The notes below the pieces were generated by a model. It saw nothing but the letters and a program-made list of their open reading frames with translations. It was not told the origin of the DNA and made no database searches. A program made the translations under genes and the position numbers. A DNA stretch of 64,000 nucleotides from Salmonella enterica subsp. diarizonae (GTDB lineage: Bacteria; Pseudomonadota; Gammaproteobacteria; Enterobacterales; Enterobacteriaceae): positions 124,001 to 188,000 of the forward strand of contig NZ_VXJV01000007.1 in NCBI RefSeq assembly GCF_008692785.1, read 5' to 3'. Of this stretch, positions 1 through 12,477 are shown piece by piece (the first letter of the stretch is position 1; each line of letters opens with the position of its first letter).

Positions 1-839
1 GCAACAATGTAGAAGACAGACGTAATCGGCCAGGCGGCCCCTCGCTGGGTGGCCCTGGCTTTCGTCTTCCGCGCGGGAAAGGCGGCATCATTCTGTTGGT
101 GGTGGTGTTGGTCGCAGGGTACTATGGGGTGGATTTAACTGGTCTGTTGACCGGTCAGCCGGTTTCGCAGCAGCAGTCGACGCGTTCGATAAGCCCCAAT
201 GATGATGAAGCGGCAAAATTTACCTCGGTGATCCTGGCGACGACCGAAGATACCTGGGGGCAACTCTTTCAAAAAATGGGGCGCGGCTATCAGCAGCCAA
301 AACTGGTGATGTACCGTGGTATGACGCGCACCGGCTGTGGTGCGGGTCAGTCCGTGATGGGGCCGTTTTACTGCCCGGCGGACGGCACCGTATATATTGA
401 TCTCTCATTTTACGATGATATGAAAAATAAGCTGGGCGCGGACGGCGATTTTGCCCAGGGTTATGTCATCGCCCACGAAGTCGGCCACCATGTACAAAAA
501 CTGTTAGGTATTGAGCCGAAGGTACGCCAGTTGCAGCAAAACGCGTCGCAAACGGAGGTGAATCGCCTTTCGGTGCGCATGGAGCTACAGGCGGATTGCT
601 TTGCCGGCGTGTGGGGACACAGTATGCAGCAGCAAGGCGTACTGGAGGCGGGCGATCTGGAAGAGGCGCTCAATGCCGCACAGGCTATCGGCGACGATCG
701 CTTACAGCAACAGGGGCAGGGGCGCGTAATACCGGATAGTTTTACCCACGGCACCTCAGAACAGCGCTACAGTTGGTTTAAGCGTGGATTTGACAGCGGC
801 GACCCGGCGCAATGTAATACGTTTGGCAAAAACTTTTGA
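1..839 (+). CDS. ypfJ: YpfJ, predicted zinc metallopeptidase (5' end outside window)
   Basis: The reading frame is open from base 3, so the gene begins before the window. The visible part starts with a Gly/Pro/Arg-rich segment, then one hydrophobic membrane segment (about bases 84-120), then a periplasm-facing domain with the zinc-protease motif HEVGHH at about bases 474-491. A later Glu in [13 protein letters not shown] is the likely third zinc ligand. This matches the YpfJ/neutral zinc metallopeptidase family, from which I recall the E. coli protein as nearly identical. The substrate is unknown. An internal TTG at base 96 could be mistaken for a start but lies inside the membrane segment. 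The next gene, tmcA, starts 15 bases downstream on the same strand. Confidence 0.93.
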   Translation, partial: NNVEDRRNRPGGPSLGGPGFRLPRGKGGIILLVVVLVAGYYGVDLTGLLTGQPVSQQQSTRSISPNDDEAAKFTSVILATTEDTWGQLFQKMGRGYQQPKLVMYRGMTRTGCGAGQSVMGPFYCPADGTVYIDLSFYDDMKNKLGADGDFAQGYVIAHEVGHHVQKLLGIEPKVRQLQQNASQTEVNRLSVRMELQADCFAGVWGHSMQQQGVLEAGDLEEALNAAQAIGDDRLQQQGQGRVIPDSFTHGTSEQRYSWFKRGFDSGDPAQCNTFGKNF

Positions 840-854
840 TAAACCGGGGCAGGG

Positions 855-2873
855 ATGTCTGATATCGATGCGCTACAGGCGTTAACGTCGCAAATGACAC
901 AGGAAGGCATTCGCCGTTTACTGGTCATCAGCGGCGACACGGCGTGGTGCCGGGAACGGGCCGAGGCGATACGTGCTGCACTGCCCGGTGACTGGCTGTG
1001 GGTCGCGCCTGACGCGCCCGCAGAGCCGCGCTGTACGCCACAGGCGTTACAAACGCTGCTGGGCCGTGAATTCCGTCATGCGATATTTGATGCCTGGCAG
1101 GGCTTTGACGCCGCAGCGTTTGCCGCTCTGAGCGGGACCTTGCAGGCCGGAAGCTGGCTGCTTCTGCTGATGCCGCCGTATGAGGCATGGGAATGCAGGC
1201 CCGATACCGATTCACTGCGCTGGAGCGACTGCGCGCAGCCTATCCCCACACCGCAGTTTGCACAGCATCTTAAACGGACTCTCTCCCGCGATCCGCAAAC
1301 GCTGCTTTGGCGACAGCACCAGCCGTTTTGCTGGCCATCTTATCCTTCCCGTGAACGCTGGCGAGCGGCCACCGGCGAGCCGCAGCCGGAGCAGGCGGCT
1401 ATCTTATCGCGTTTACTTGAAATGCCGCCCGGCGTGGCGACGGTGATTGCCGCTCGCGGGCGCGGCAAATCGGCGCTGGCCGGGCAATTCATCTCACAGA
1501 TGACGGGCACGGCTATCGTGACCGCGCCGGCGAAAGCGGCAACGGACATCCTGGCAACGTTTGCCGGCGGGAGGTTCTGTTTTATGGCACCTGATGCCCT
1601 GCTGGAGAGCGGGGCAAGAGCCGACTGGCTGGTGGTTGACGAGGCGGCGGCAATACCCGCGCCGCTGCTGCTGCAACTGGTTTCGCGCTTTCCTCGTACG
1701 CTACTGACCACCACCGTTCAGGGCTACGAAGGCACCGGACGCGGTTTTTTACTTAAGTTTTGCGCCCGTTTTCCGCAGCTTCACCGTTTTGCGCTTCGTC
1801 AGCCTGTCCGCTGGGCGCCTGGGTGCCCGCTGGAAAATATCGTCAGCGAGGCGCTGATATTCGACGATGAATCGTTTGCGCAGGCGCCGCATGGCACGAT
1901 AGCAATCTCGGTGTTTTACCCGCAGGCCTGGGGGGAGACGCCCGCGTTGCCGCGGGCTGTGTATCAGTTACTGTCGGGGGCGCACTATCGTACTTCGCCG
2001 CTGGATCTGCGCCGAATGATGGATGCGCCAGGGCAGCATTTCTTGCAGGCCACGGCGAATAACCGTGTGGCGGGCGCCCTCTGGCTGGTCGAAGAGGGCG
2101 GATTATCCGCAGAACTCAGTCGGGCGGTATGGTGCGGTTTCCGGCGTCCGCGTGGAAATCTGGTGGCGCAGTCGCTGGCGGCGCACGGTAGCGACCCTTT
2201 AGCCGCGACGCTAGTCGGGCGTCGCGTAAGCCGTATCGCGGTGCACCCCGCCCGCCAGCGTGAAGGCATCGGTCAGCAGTTGATTGCCTGTGCGTGCGTG
2301 CAGTCGGCGCAGTGTGATTATCTTTCCGTCAGCTTCGGCTATACGCCGGAGCTGTGGCGTTTCTGGCAACGCTGCGGCTTTGTGCTGGTACGGATGGGCA
2401 ACCATCGGGAGGCGAGCAGCGGTTGCTATACGGCGATGGCGTTATTGCCGCTGAGCGACGCGGGAAAACGGCTGGCGCAGCAGGAACACCGGCGTTTGCG
2501 ACGCGATGCGGATATCCTGACGCAGTGGAACGGCGAGGCGATACCGCTGGCGGCGTTACGCGACGGGGCGCTTAATGATGAAGACTGGCGTGAGCTGGTT
2601 GGTTTTGCTTTCGCGCACCGCCCGCTACTGACGTCGTTAGGTTGCCTGCATCGTTTACTGCAATACAGCGCATTGCCATTGCCGGCGCTGAGAGGGCGGC
2701 TGGAAGAAAAAGCCAGCGATGCCGAACTGTGCGTCCGGCTGCACATTTCAGGTCGTAAAGCTCTACTGGCGTTGCAGCGTGCGCAGGCGGCGCAAGCGTT
2801 GATTGCGCTGGATGCCGAACGAACGCAGCGTTTGCGCTACGTTATGCCCGGCGGTGGGGACCATGCCGGATAG
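855..2873 (+). CDS. tmcA: tRNA(Met) cytidine acetyltransferase TmcA
   Basis: The 672-residue protein acetylates the wobble cytidine of elongator tRNA-Met (ac4C34), using acetyl-CoA and ATP or GTP. An N-terminal DUF1726 region is followed by a helicase-like ATPase with Walker A ARGRGKS near residues 200-206 and a Walker B-type VVDEAAAIP. A GNAT acetyltransferase domain follows, with the acetyl-CoA loop VHPARQREGIG near residue 460. A C-terminal tRNA-binding region closes the protein. Length equals the family norm. The start ATG at 855 follows a GGGGCAGGG purine stretch. The last residues (MPGGGDHAG) are Gly-rich, unlike the E. coli tail as I recall it, and are encoded by sequence resembling a REP repeat that continues past the stop. 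Confidence 0.96.
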   Translation: MSDIDALQALTSQMTQEGIRRLLVISGDTAWCRERAEAIRAALPGDWLWVAPDAPAEPRCTPQALQTLLGREFRHAIFDAWQGFDAAAFAALSGTLQAGSWLLLLMPPYEAWECRPDTDSLRWSDCAQPIPTPQFAQHLKRTLSRDPQTLLWRQHQPFCWPSYPSRERWRAATGEPQPEQAAILSRLLEMPPGVATVIAARGRGKSALAGQFISQMTGTAIVTAPAKAATDILATFAGGRFCFMAPDALLESGARADWLVVDEAAAIPAPLLLQLVSRFPRTLLTTTVQGYEGTGRGFLLKFCARFPQLHRFALRQPVRWAPGCPLENIVSEALIFDDESFAQAPHGTIAISVFYPQAWGETPALPRAVYQLLSGAHYRTSPLDLRRMMDAPGQHFLQATANNRVAGALWLVEEGGLSAELSRAVWCGFRRPRGNLVAQSLAAHGSDPLAATLVGRRVSRIAVHPARQREGIGQQLIACACVQSAQCDYLSVSFGYTPELWRFWQRCGFVLVRMGNHREASSGCYTAMALLPLSDAGKRLAQQEHRRLRRDADILTQWNGEAIPLAALRDGALNDEDWRELVGFAFAHRPLLTSLGCLHRLLQYSALPLPALRGRLEEKASDAELCVRLHISGRKALLALQRAQAAQALIALDAERTQRLRYVMPGGGDHAG

Positions 2874-2890
2874 CGGTGCCTTTCCGGCAT
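2863..2890. terminator. hairpin between convergent tmcA and ypfN
   Basis: Perfect 8-bp inverted repeat ATGCCGGA/TCCGGCAT with a 12-base loop that contains the tmcA stop codon. It sits between two genes ending toward each other, so a bidirectional terminator or REP-derived role is plausible. There is no strong T-run, so the role is inference. Confidence 0.4.
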
Positions 2891-2899
2891 GATATCCGG

Positions 2900-3100
2900 T
2901 TACTTTTTCGGCTGATCTTTCTTCGGCCAGTCGTCTTCATCGTCCCACTTATCGTTAAAATCGCGATGTGGGGGCAGCTCAGGTTTGTTGGCAAGGAATT
3001 TCTTATGGTCGATGCGTTTGAGATCTTTGATCACATTCAGCAGTACGCCTACCAGAAATACCAATACCAGAATCCACCAATATTTTGCCAGCCAGTCCAT
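2900..3100 (-). CDS. ypfN: YpfN, small membrane-anchored protein (UPF0370)
   Basis: This 66-residue protein starts [19 protein letters not shown], a single N-terminal membrane helix. A highly charged tail follows, ending in an Asp/Glu- then Lys/Pro-rich stretch ([14 protein letters not shown]). Length and sequence match YpfN of the UPF0370 family. No biochemical role is established that I know of. It lies 27 bases downstream of dapE on the same strand, so it is probably the last gene of the yffB-dapE-ypfN unit. Confidence 0.9.
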
Positions 3101-3127
3101 GCTTATTTCCTCTTACAGGAACGCTCA

Positions 3128-4255
3128 TCAGGCGACGAGCTGTTCCATAATGCGTTGATACATACGGGCCAGTAGCTGGAGATCGGCGGCATTCACACAT
3201 TCATTAATTTTATGAATTGTGGCGTTTACCGGCCCCAGTTCTACCACCTGCGCTCCCATCCGGGCGATAAAACGTCCGTCGGACGTACCGCCCGTCGTCA
3301 GTAATTGCGGTTTAATTTCATTATAGTGCTCAATGGCGTTTACCACCGCGTCCACCAGCCTGCCGCGTGCGGTCAGGAACGGCTGACCGGAAAGCCACCA
3401 GTCTACGGTATAGCGTAGCTGATGCTTCTCAAGCAGCGCATGTACCCGTTCTTTGATCATCTCATCGGTCAGTTCCGTGCTGAAACGGAAGTTAAACTGC
3501 ACGAACAGTTCGCCGGGAATGACATTATTGCTGCCGGTGCCTGCCTGGATATTGGCTACCTGCATACTGGTGGCCGGGAAAAAGTCATTGCCCCGATCCC
3601 ACTCGATAGCGACCAGTTCATTGAGAAAAGGCGCGGCGCGATGAACAGGGTTATCCGCCAGATGCGGATAGGCGACGTGCCCCTGAACGCCATGAATAGT
3701 GAGGTTACAGGTGAGAGAACCGCGACGCCCGTTTTTGACGACATCGCCCACAATTTCAGTACTGGAAGGTTCGCCGACCAGACAGTAATCCAGCCTCTCG
3801 TTACGGGCCATCAGCCCTTCAACCACCTTTACGGTGCCATTTTTCGCGCTGGCTTCTTCGTCAGAGGTAATCAGAAACGCCAGACGGCCCCGGTGATGAG
3901 GATGCTGCGCAACAAAACGTTCAGCAGCCACCACCATGGCCGCCAGTGATCCTTTCATATCCGCCGCGCCGCGACCGAACAACATTCCGTCGCGAATCGT
4001 AGGCTCAAACGGCGGATTGATCCAGCGATCGACATCGCCTGCCGGCACGACGTCAGTATGCCCGGCGAACGCCAGCGTTTCGCCACGCCCACGCCATGCC
4101 CAAAAATTTTGCGTGTCGCCAAAATCCATATGCTCAATGGTAAAACCGATTTTACGCAGGCGTTCAATCATTAATGCCTGACAGCCTGCGTCATCCGGAC
4201 TCAGGGAGGGGCGACGAATAAGTTGCTGTGTCAGCTCAATAACCGGGCACGACAT
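3128..4255 (-). CDS. dapE: Succinyl-diaminopimelate desuccinylase DapE
   Basis: The 375-residue dizinc hydrolase removes succinate from N-succinyl-LL-diaminopimelate, giving LL-DAP for lysine and peptidoglycan synthesis. The M20 peptidase metal and catalytic motifs are all present: [10 protein letters not shown] (His near 67), GAADMKGS (bridging Asp), [12 protein letters not shown] (catalytic Glu pair), VGEPSS and the C-terminal TIHKINE. A dimerisation domain is inserted in the middle, as usual. Length equals the family norm. The start lies 3 bases after the yffB stop, which indicates coupled translation in one operon. Confidence 0.97.
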   Translation of the reverse strand: MSCPVIELTQQLIRRPSLSPDDAGCQALMIERLRKIGFTIEHMDFGDTQNFWAWRGRGETLAFAGHTDVVPAGDVDRWINPPFEPTIRDGMLFGRGAADMKGSLAAMVVAAERFVAQHPHHRGRLAFLITSDEEASAKNGTVKVVEGLMARNERLDYCLVGEPSSTEIVGDVVKNGRRGSLTCNLTIHGVQGHVAYPHLADNPVHRAAPFLNELVAIEWDRGNDFFPATSMQVANIQAGTGSNNVIPGELFVQFNFRFSTELTDEMIKERVHALLEKHQLRYTVDWWLSGQPFLTARGRLVDAVVNAIEHYNEIKPQLLTTGGTSDGRFIARMGAQVVELGPVNATIHKINECVNAADLQLLARMYQRIMEQLVA

Positions 4256-4258
4256 AGA

Positions 4259-4615
4259 CTACACCTCATCAAAAAACTGCTGATAACGGGATTCACTGAA
4301 ACCAAGCAGCATAGGCTTCCCGGGCGCGCAGAGCAATGGGCGTTTAATTATTGCCGGCTGCTCAACCATGAGGGCGGCGGCGGAGTCGGCATCGGTAATC
4401 CTGCTGCGGTCGGCTTCATCCAGTTTGCGCCATGTTGTGCCGCGCGTATTCAGTAAAGGCTGCCAGTCGAGTTCGGCAATAAAGGTATTAAGAAGAGGGA
4501 GGTCTATTCCATCCACCCGGTAATCGTGAAAACGATAATCAATGCCATGCTCCTCCAGCCAACGGCGCGCTTTTTTGATAGTGTCGCAATTCTTAATGCC
4601 ATAGAGGGTAATCAT
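4259..4615 (-). CDS. yffB: YffB, ArsC/Spx-family thioredoxin-fold protein
   Basis: The 118-residue protein begins [20 protein letters not shown]. It has a single N-terminal Cys in a thioredoxin-like fold, the signature of ArsC-like/Spx-MgsR family proteins. Family members act as thiol reductases or transcription factors. The exact role of YffB is not established, although a glutathione-dependent thiol reductase activity has been proposed. It is the first gene of the yffB-dapE-ypfN run. The 412-base region upstream is shared with divergent ypfM. Confidence 0.9.
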   Translation of the reverse strand: MITLYGIKNCDTIKKARRWLEEHGIDYRFHDYRVDGIDLPLLNTFIAELDWQPLLNTRGTTWRKLDEADRSRITDADSAAALMVEQPAIIKRPLLCAPGKPMLLGFSESRYQQFFDEV

Positions 4616-5027
4616 ATTGAATCCTTTAACGCGAAATTCGAATAAATAATCAATAGTATCGTCTGCGGGATAATAAGTGTGGCCGTTAATGGTTATTTAT
4701 CCAGCACTGATCGGCAATCAATATAACATTGTTGAGTGAATGTGAATAATGATTCCAAAACGTTCCAGAAGTGGCGTGCTTATGGTTCGCTGGACAAATC
4801 GTATTTTGCGCGCATGCAATAGTTTGTTTTTTAACCCTATTCGGTAAAGTAGTAGAAAAGGTATTGATATTGCAAAATATTGCAGTAAGTCACATAAAAT
4901 TTATGGCTACAGCGCCATAGTAATATCATAGACAGCATAACCGGAGGGTATCGCAACAATCGGTTAAATGATCTTCTCTCTATACCGCTAACTACGTAGA
5001 ATACCCATAATAATAAGAGAGGCTATT
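4616..5027. promoter_or_regulatory. AT-rich divergent intergenic region yffB/ypfM
   Basis: This 412-base region has no convincing ORF. It should hold the leftward yffB-dapE promoter and the rightward ypfM promoter. A phased direct repeat ATATTGCA occurs at 4867-4874 and 4877-4884, exactly one helical turn apart. Within it, TTGCAA (4871-4876) stands 17 bases before CATAAA (4894-4899), a weak candidate rightward promoter. The long leader before the tiny ypfM gene is unexplained. Confidence 0.4.
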
Positions 5028-5087
5028 ATGATTGAACGTGAACTGGGGAACTGGAAAGATTTTATCGAAGTTATGCTTCGTAAATAA
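5028..5087 (+). CDS. ypfM: YpfM, 19-residue small protein
   Basis: The reading frame is MIERELGNWKDFIEVMLRK. It matches from memory the E. coli small protein YpfM, which was detected by tagging in small-protein surveys. A good ribosome site, AGAGG, lies 5 bases before the ATG. The peptide is amphipathic with alternating charged and hydrophobic residues and no membrane span. A strong bidirectional terminator follows within 40 bases, so ypfM looks like a single-gene transcript. Function is unknown. Confidence 0.85.
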   Translation: MIERELGNWKDFIEVMLRK

Positions 5088-5121
5088 ATTACTGGAAGGC
5101 ACCGCGCTCCCATAGGGGATA

Positions 5122-5154
5122 AAAAAAGGCGACTCAACGAAAGTCGCCTTTTTT
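5122..5154. terminator. Bidirectional intrinsic terminator between ypfM and acrD
   Basis: Perfect stem AAGGCGACT/AGTCGCCTT (5126-5134 and 5142-5150) with a 7-base loop, flanked by an A-run on the left and a T-run on the right. It can therefore terminate both rightward ypfM and leftward acrD transcription. Confidence 0.92.
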
Positions 5155-5188
5155 GTGCCCGACACCTCGTATCAGGCTGCCCGATACC

Positions 5189-8100
5189 TTATTCCGGGCG
5201 CGGCTTCAGCGGGAAGCGGCGCCGTACCAGCACGAAGAACAGTGGTACAAAGAAGATAGCCAGAATGGTTGCTGAGATCATTCCCCCCATCACGCCGGTC
5301 CCGACAGCATGTTGGCTACCCGAGCCAGCCCCGTTGCTGGTCGCCATCGGCAATACGCCAAAGATAAACGCCAGCGAGGTCATCAGTATCGGACGCAGGC
5401 GCTGGCGGCTGGCGTGCAGCGTGGCGTCTAACAACGGGTGCCCCTTCTGGTTCATTTCGTTGGCGAATTCCACAATCAGAATCGCGTTTTTTGCCGAGAG
5501 GCCGATAACGGTCAACAGCCCCACCTGGAAGTAAACATCGTTTTCCAGCCCACGCATCCAGGTGGCGAGCAACGCGCCAATGACGCCGAGCGGCACAACC
5601 AGCATCACTGAGAAGGGCACTGACCAGCTTTCATATAATGCCGCCAGACACAGGAAGACGACTAATAGCGAAATGGCGTACAGCGCGGGCGCCTGCGCGC
5701 CCGAGAGCCGTTCCTGGTAAGACATGGCTGTCCATTCCAGGCCAAAACCGCCCGGTAGCTGATGCACCAATGACTCCATGATGTCCATAGCTGTCCCGGT
5801 ACTGACGCCCGGCGCGGCCTCTCCGACAATTTCTACCGCCGAATAGCCGTTATAGCGTTCCAGACGCGGCGATCCGGTTTCCCAGCGCGAGGTGGCGAAG
5901 GCGGAGAAGGGGACCATGCCGCCGTCTTTGTTACGGACATACCAAAGATTAATATCATCCGGCAACATACGATATTTCGCCGCCGCCTGGACATAGACCT
6001 TCTTCACGCGGCCCCGGTCCATAAAGTCGTTGACGTAGCTCGACCCCCAGGCCGTTTGCAGGGTATCGTTGATATCGTCAATCGACACGCCCAGCGCCTG
6101 CGCTTTCCGTTGGTCAATATCAATTTGCAGTTGCGGACTGTCGTCCAGGCCGTTGTGGCGCACGCGGGTCAGGGAACTGTTTTTCCCTGCCAGCTCAATG
6201 AGTTGATCTCGTGCGGCCATCAGCGCGTCATGGCCTGCTCCGGCGTGATCCTGTAATTCCATATCAAAACCGGCGGAGCTGCCCAGACCGCTAATTGCCG
6301 GCGGGCTGCTGGCGAAGACGCGAGCTTCTTTAATCTGGTTAAATGCTTTTGTCGCCCGTTCAATAATGGCGAACGAGGTGCCGGTGGTGGGATCGCGCGC
6401 GTCCCAGTCTTTCAAGCGGACAAACATGCGCGCAACGTTTTGCCCATTCCCGCCAGGGCCGGAACCTACCGTCGAGAAGACCGACATAATGTTGTCTTTC
6501 TCATGGGTGAAGTAATAGTTTTCAACCTTTTCAACGACTTTCAAGGTCTGCTGTTGCGTAGAACCGCTCGGTAGCTGGATAGATGTGGTGAACATGCCCC
6601 GATCTTCTTGCGGCAGAAAGGAGGTGGGGAGGCGCAAAAACAGGAACACCATGCCGCCAAGCAACAGAACATAAATCAGAATCCAGCGCAGGCTGCGATG
6701 CAAAATTTTCGCTACGCCTTTTTCATAACGTTCGGCATTACGATTGAAGGTACGGTTAAACCAGCCGAAAAATCCGCTTTGCCCGTGCTGCTCGCCTTTG
6801 CGCAACGGTTTTAACAAGGTCGCGCACAGCGCCGGCGTCAGGATCATGGCGACCAGCACCGACAGCACCATTGCCGAGACAATGGTAATAGAAAATTGAC
6901 GATAAATAGCCCCGGTGGTGCCGCCAAAGAACGCCATCGGCACGAATACCGCAGACAGCACCATCGCGATACCGACCAGCGCGCCCTGGATTTGCCCCAT
7001 GGATTTGCGCGTCGCTTCACGCGGGGTGAGGCCTTCTTCGCTCATGATGCGTTCGACGTTTTCCACCACCACGATGGCATCGTCGACCAGTAGCCCGATC
7101 GCCAGCACCATCGCGAACATGGTTAATGTGTTAATACTGTAGCCGAACGCGTAAAGCACGGAGAAGGTGCCCATCAATACTATCGGCACGGCGATCGTCG
7201 GAATCAGCGTGGCGCGGAAGTTTTGCAGGAACAGATACATCACCAGGAAAACCAGCGCGATAGCCTCCAGCAACGTTTTGACTACATCGATAATCGATGC
7301 TTTGACAAAGGAGGTGGTTTCATACGCGATCTTGTATTCCAGGCCGTGGGGGAAGTACTGCGCCAGCTCGTTGAGGCGATCCAGCACCAGCTTCGCGGTC
7401 GCCATTTCGTTCGCACCGGAGGCCAGCTTAACGCCGAGACCGGAAGCCGGATTGCCGTTAAAACGGCTGAGGTAGTCATACTTTTCCGCCCCCAGTTCCA
7501 CGGTGGCGACATCGCCCAGTTTGACCTCGGAACCGTCCTGATTAACGCGCAGGGTGATATCGCGAAATTGTTGCGGCGTTTGCAGCAGCGACTGCGCATT
7601 GATGGTGGCGTTCAGCGCCTGCTTGTCGACTGAAGGCGTACCGCCAAGCTGCCCGACGGCGATTTGCGCATTCTGCGACTCAATCGCATTGGTCACGTCT
7701 TTCGCGGTCATCTGAAAACTATTCAATTTGGCCGGGTCGAGCCAGATACGCATAGAGTACTGTGAGCCATAAGCGTCAATATCGCCTACGCCGTTAACGC
7801 GGCTGAGCGGGTCCTGAATATTACTGGCGACGTAGTCGGCGATATCCTGCTTGTCCATAGAACCGTCGGTAGAGACGAAGGCGATGGTCAAAATATTGGT
7901 ATCGCCCGTTTTGCGTACCGTGACGCCTTGATCCTGTACCGCCTGCGGCAGTTTACGCATCGCGGACTGTAACTGGTTTTGCACCTGCTGAACCGCCTCA
8001 TCAGGATCGGTTCCCGCAATAAAGCTCAGCGTGATGGTCGCCTGTCCGGTTCCGCTGCTTTGTGATGACATGTACATCAGATTATCGAGACCCGTCATAT

Positions 8101-8302
8101 TCTGCTCAATAACCTGGGTTACGGTATTTTCCAGCGTTTGCGCCGACGCTCCCGGATAATTCGCGGTAATACGCACGTTGGGCGGCGCCAGATCGGGATA
8201 TTGTTCAACGGGTAAAGAAAAAATGGCTAACGCCCCTGTCAGACACAACAGGATAGCCAGCACCCAGGCAAAAATGGGGCGATCGATAAAAAAATTCGCC
8301 AT
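5189..8302 (-). CDS. acrD: AcrD, RND multidrug/aminoglycoside efflux pump
   Basis: This 1037-residue inner-membrane H+/drug antiporter works with AcrA and TolC. In Salmonella and E. coli it exports aminoglycosides, bile salts, novobiocin and related compounds. The N-terminus [17 protein letters not shown], twelve membrane segments in two repeats and two large periplasmic loops are typical of HAE1-RND pumps. The proton-relay acidic pair is visible in [16 protein letters not shown] (Asp-Asp near 407-408). Unlike acrB it has no linked adaptor gene, as expected for acrD. A BaeR-like box lies about 72-90 bases upstream of the start. No frameshift or deletion is seen. Confidence 0.97.
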   Translation of the reverse strand: MANFFIDRPIFAWVLAILLCLTGALAIFSLPVEQYPDLAPPNVRITANYPGASAQTLENTVTQVIEQNMTGLDNLMYMSSQSSGTGQATITLSFIAGTDPDEAVQQVQNQLQSAMRKLPQAVQDQGVTVRKTGDTNILTIAFVSTDGSMDKQDIADYVASNIQDPLSRVNGVGDIDAYGSQYSMRIWLDPAKLNSFQMTAKDVTNAIESQNAQIAVGQLGGTPSVDKQALNATINAQSLLQTPQQFRDITLRVNQDGSEVKLGDVATVELGAEKYDYLSRFNGNPASGLGVKLASGANEMATAKLVLDRLNELAQYFPHGLEYKIAYETTSFVKASIIDVVKTLLEAIALVFLVMYLFLQNFRATLIPTIAVPIVLMGTFSVLYAFGYSINTLTMFAMVLAIGLLVDDAIVVVENVERIMSEEGLTPREATRKSMGQIQGALVGIAMVLSAVFVPMAFFGGTTGAIYRQFSITIVSAMVLSVLVAMILTPALCATLLKPLRKGEQHGQSGFFGWFNRTFNRNAERYEKGVAKILHRSLRWILIYVLLLGGMVFLFLRLPTSFLPQEDRGMFTTSIQLPSGSTQQQTLKVVEKVENYYFTHEKDNIMSVFSTVGSGPGGNGQNVARMFVRLKDWDARDPTTGTSFAIIERATKAFNQIKEARVFASSPPAISGLGSSAGFDMELQDHAGAGHDALMAARDQLIELAGKNSSLTRVRHNGLDDSPQLQIDIDQRKAQALGVSIDDINDTLQTAWGSSYVNDFMDRGRVKKVYVQAAAKYRMLPDDINLWYVRNKDGGMVPFSAFATSRWETGSPRLERYNGYSAVEIVGEAAPGVSTGTAMDIMESLVHQLPGGFGLEWTAMSYQERLSGAQAPALYAISLLVVFLCLAALYESWSVPFSVMLVVPLGVIGALLATWMRGLENDVYFQVGLLTVIGLSAKNAILIVEFANEMNQKGHPLLDATLHASRQRLRPILMTSLAFIFGVLPMATSNGAGSGSQHAVGTGVMGGMISATILAIFFVPLFFVLVRRRFPLKPRPE

Positions 8303-8342
8303 TAAAGGAGAACCTCGTGTTTCTACATATCGTTATTAGGTA

Positions 8343-8475
<133 letters not shown>

Positions 8476-8487
8476 CTTTGCCGTTCT

Positions 8488-10188
8488 TTACGTTAACTGA
8501 CTCTCTTCCTTGCTGGAGGAGCGAAAACTGATGCTGACCAGCGTGCCGCCGCCGGAGGGTTGCGAAAAATTCAGCGTGCCGCCAAGCCGTTCCGCGCGCT
8601 CGCGCATTATATTCAGGCCATAATGTCCGGCAGGCTCATGCGGTTCACCGATACCAATGCCATTATCGTGAATATAAACGGTATGATCGCCATCAGGCGC
8701 GGTGACGCAACTCACGGCGATTTCGCTCGCATTGGCGTGTTTAATGGCGTTCAGGACCGCTTCACGCACAATTTGCAACAAATGCACTTGCATTTGCGCA
8801 TCCAGAGCCAGCGTGGGTAAACGGCAATCCAGCGTGAGTTTGGCCGGGGTCTGACTCTGTAAATCTTCCAGCATCTCGTGTAATGCGCAGGGTAAATCGG
8901 CCTGCTGTAACGTCAGACGGAACGTGGTGAGTAGTTCGCGAAGCTGACGGTAGGCGTCGTTCAGCGCTCTGGAAAAATCCGCCATGATGCTTTGCGCGCC
9001 GGCGTTATCTTCTGGAATGGCGCGCTTCAAAAGCGTTAATTGAATACGTAAATAAGAAAGTACCTGCGCCAGCGAATCGTGTAGCTCACGGGCAATCGTT
9101 GCGCGCTCTTCCATTAACAAAAGTTGCTGGAAGTGTTTTTGCGCCTGATTAAAGTACAAACCACGCCCCAGCATCGTGGAGACGCTGTTCAGCAGCGGCG
9201 TGGAGGCATTAACGTTGGGGCTTTGCCAGTGAAGTTCGCCATAGACCGTGTCCTGCATCGTAACCGGCAGCATTTGCATTGGCAAATCGGGGCTTTGCGC
9301 GCCTTCGCTAATCCGCCAGTTATCGCCCACGGTTAACTCCAGATACCAGGCGGCGTCATGTTCACGGACAATTTGCAAAATATGGCGAAAACAGTGGACA
9401 TCGATTTGACTGGTATTCAGCGCCTGGGAGCACTGGTATAACACCTCCAGGCGACGGTGCGCTTCATGCAGATCGTGCGTTTTTTCTTCCACCGAGGCTT
9501 CCAGCGAACGGTAAAGTTTATGCAGCTCGCTCGACATTTGACCAAACGTTTTCGCCAATAATCCCAGTTCATTGGGTAAGCTGGTATCCAGCGGCAGCGG
9601 GGCGAACTGACCGTGTTCAATACGTTGACTGGCGGTGACCAGTTGATTAAGCGGTCGAACCACCTGTTGGCGAATACGCCGTAGAGTAAAAAAGACCAGC
9701 GTAAATATGCCGATACCGCCCGCCAGCGATATGGCGACGACCAGCATGACTTTACGCTCGGCGTAATGCTGTAACGCCAGAACGAAGAGATCAATTTGAT
9801 CGACGTAATTGTTGATATTGGTCTGATACCAGGCAATGTCGCCGTCTTGTAAGTGGCTATTCATCTCCAGCCAGTTGGCGTGCAGGCGCGCGTAGCGATT
9901 TTTCACCGCCTGCGGCACATACCAGGCGTTGAGATTTTGCAGTACCGGCGAGTTGAGCGCGTGCTGGAAAAGTTGACGATGCGCATTAATCTGCGGGCTA
10001 CGGCTTTGTAGATCGTAACCCAGCCGATAGCTCTGCATCCGTAGCGAACCGGCGATATTGATCGCTTCGGCATCCCGTAAACTGCTGGTCAGCGTCAGTA
10101 ATGCGCTGCCGGTGGACAGAATAGACAACAGCACAATATAGAAAAAAGCCTTAGCCAGACTGGCCGAGACCGGGCGTTTAACCGTCAC
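8488..10188 (-). CDS. narQ: NarQ, nitrate/nitrite sensor histidine kinase
   Basis: The 566-residue inner-membrane kinase senses periplasmic nitrate or nitrite and phosphorylates NarL and NarP. A TM segment (residues about 13-35) is followed by the P-box ligand region (INIAGSLRMQSYRLGYDLQS). A second TM lies near 147-170, then a HAMP domain, a central Cys-containing module and a HisKA_3 dimerisation domain with the phosphoacceptor His in ARELHDSLAQ. An HATPase domain (DNGIGIG, GLNIMRERAERLGG) ends the protein. I chose the GTG at 10188 because it gives MTVKRPVSASLAKAFFYIV, the family N-terminus, and exactly the E. coli length. The frame is open 46 codons further upstream, but those residues resemble nothing in NarQ. 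Confidence 0.96.
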   Translation of the reverse strand: MTVKRPVSASLAKAFFYIVLLSILSTGSALLTLTSSLRDAEAINIAGSLRMQSYRLGYDLQSRSPQINAHRQLFQHALNSPVLQNLNAWYVPQAVKNRYARLHANWLEMNSHLQDGDIAWYQTNINNYVDQIDLFVLALQHYAERKVMLVVAISLAGGIGIFTLVFFTLRRIRQQVVRPLNQLVTASQRIEHGQFAPLPLDTSLPNELGLLAKTFGQMSSELHKLYRSLEASVEEKTHDLHEAHRRLEVLYQCSQALNTSQIDVHCFRHILQIVREHDAAWYLELTVGDNWRISEGAQSPDLPMQMLPVTMQDTVYGELHWQSPNVNASTPLLNSVSTMLGRGLYFNQAQKHFQQLLLMEERATIARELHDSLAQVLSYLRIQLTLLKRAIPEDNAGAQSIMADFSRALNDAYRQLRELLTTFRLTLQQADLPCALHEMLEDLQSQTPAKLTLDCRLPTLALDAQMQVHLLQIVREAVLNAIKHANASEIAVSCVTAPDGDHTVYIHDNGIGIGEPHEPAGHYGLNIMRERAERLGGTLNFSQPSGGGTLVSISFRSSSKEESQLT

Positions 10189-10337
10189 ACTGGTACTCCC
10201 CGCATTTAGCTGAACCGCAATTTCATTTGCTATGAAATAAATTGATCTGCCACAGGTTCTGGACAGATAGTTGTGCTTCCTGGGCAGATGAACATTGCCG
10301 ACCCCGCCTTCGTCAGTTAATAACAATGCTCATATAA

Positions 10338-12335
<1,998 letters not shown>

Positions 12336-12342
12336 TCGTATT

Positions 12343-12375
12343 TGTAGCTACCGTCCTGAACGTCAAGTAGCTACA
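12343..12375. repeat. Perfect 9-bp inverted repeat after aegA
   Basis: TGTAGCTAC (12343-12351) and GTAGCTACA (12367-12375) can form a hairpin with a 15-base loop just beyond the aegA stop. There is no T-run, so it is a possible weak terminator or an unrelated palindrome. Confidence 0.45.
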
Positions 12376-12414
12376 CGACCTTTAATATCAATGACTTGTG
12401 ATAACCTGATGCAG

Positions 12415-12440
12415 GCCTGATAAGCGAAGCGCCATCAGGC
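12415..12440. repeat. REP element between convergent aegA and yfeW
   Basis: GCCTGATAAGCGAAGCGCCATCAGGC has the GCCTGAT...ATCAGGC arms of the enterobacterial REP variant seen also at 38.5 kb and 49.0 kb in this window. Confidence 0.8.
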
Positions 12441-12477
12441 ACCGGCTTTGTCATCAGTCTCAGCCCTTTTTAAATTT

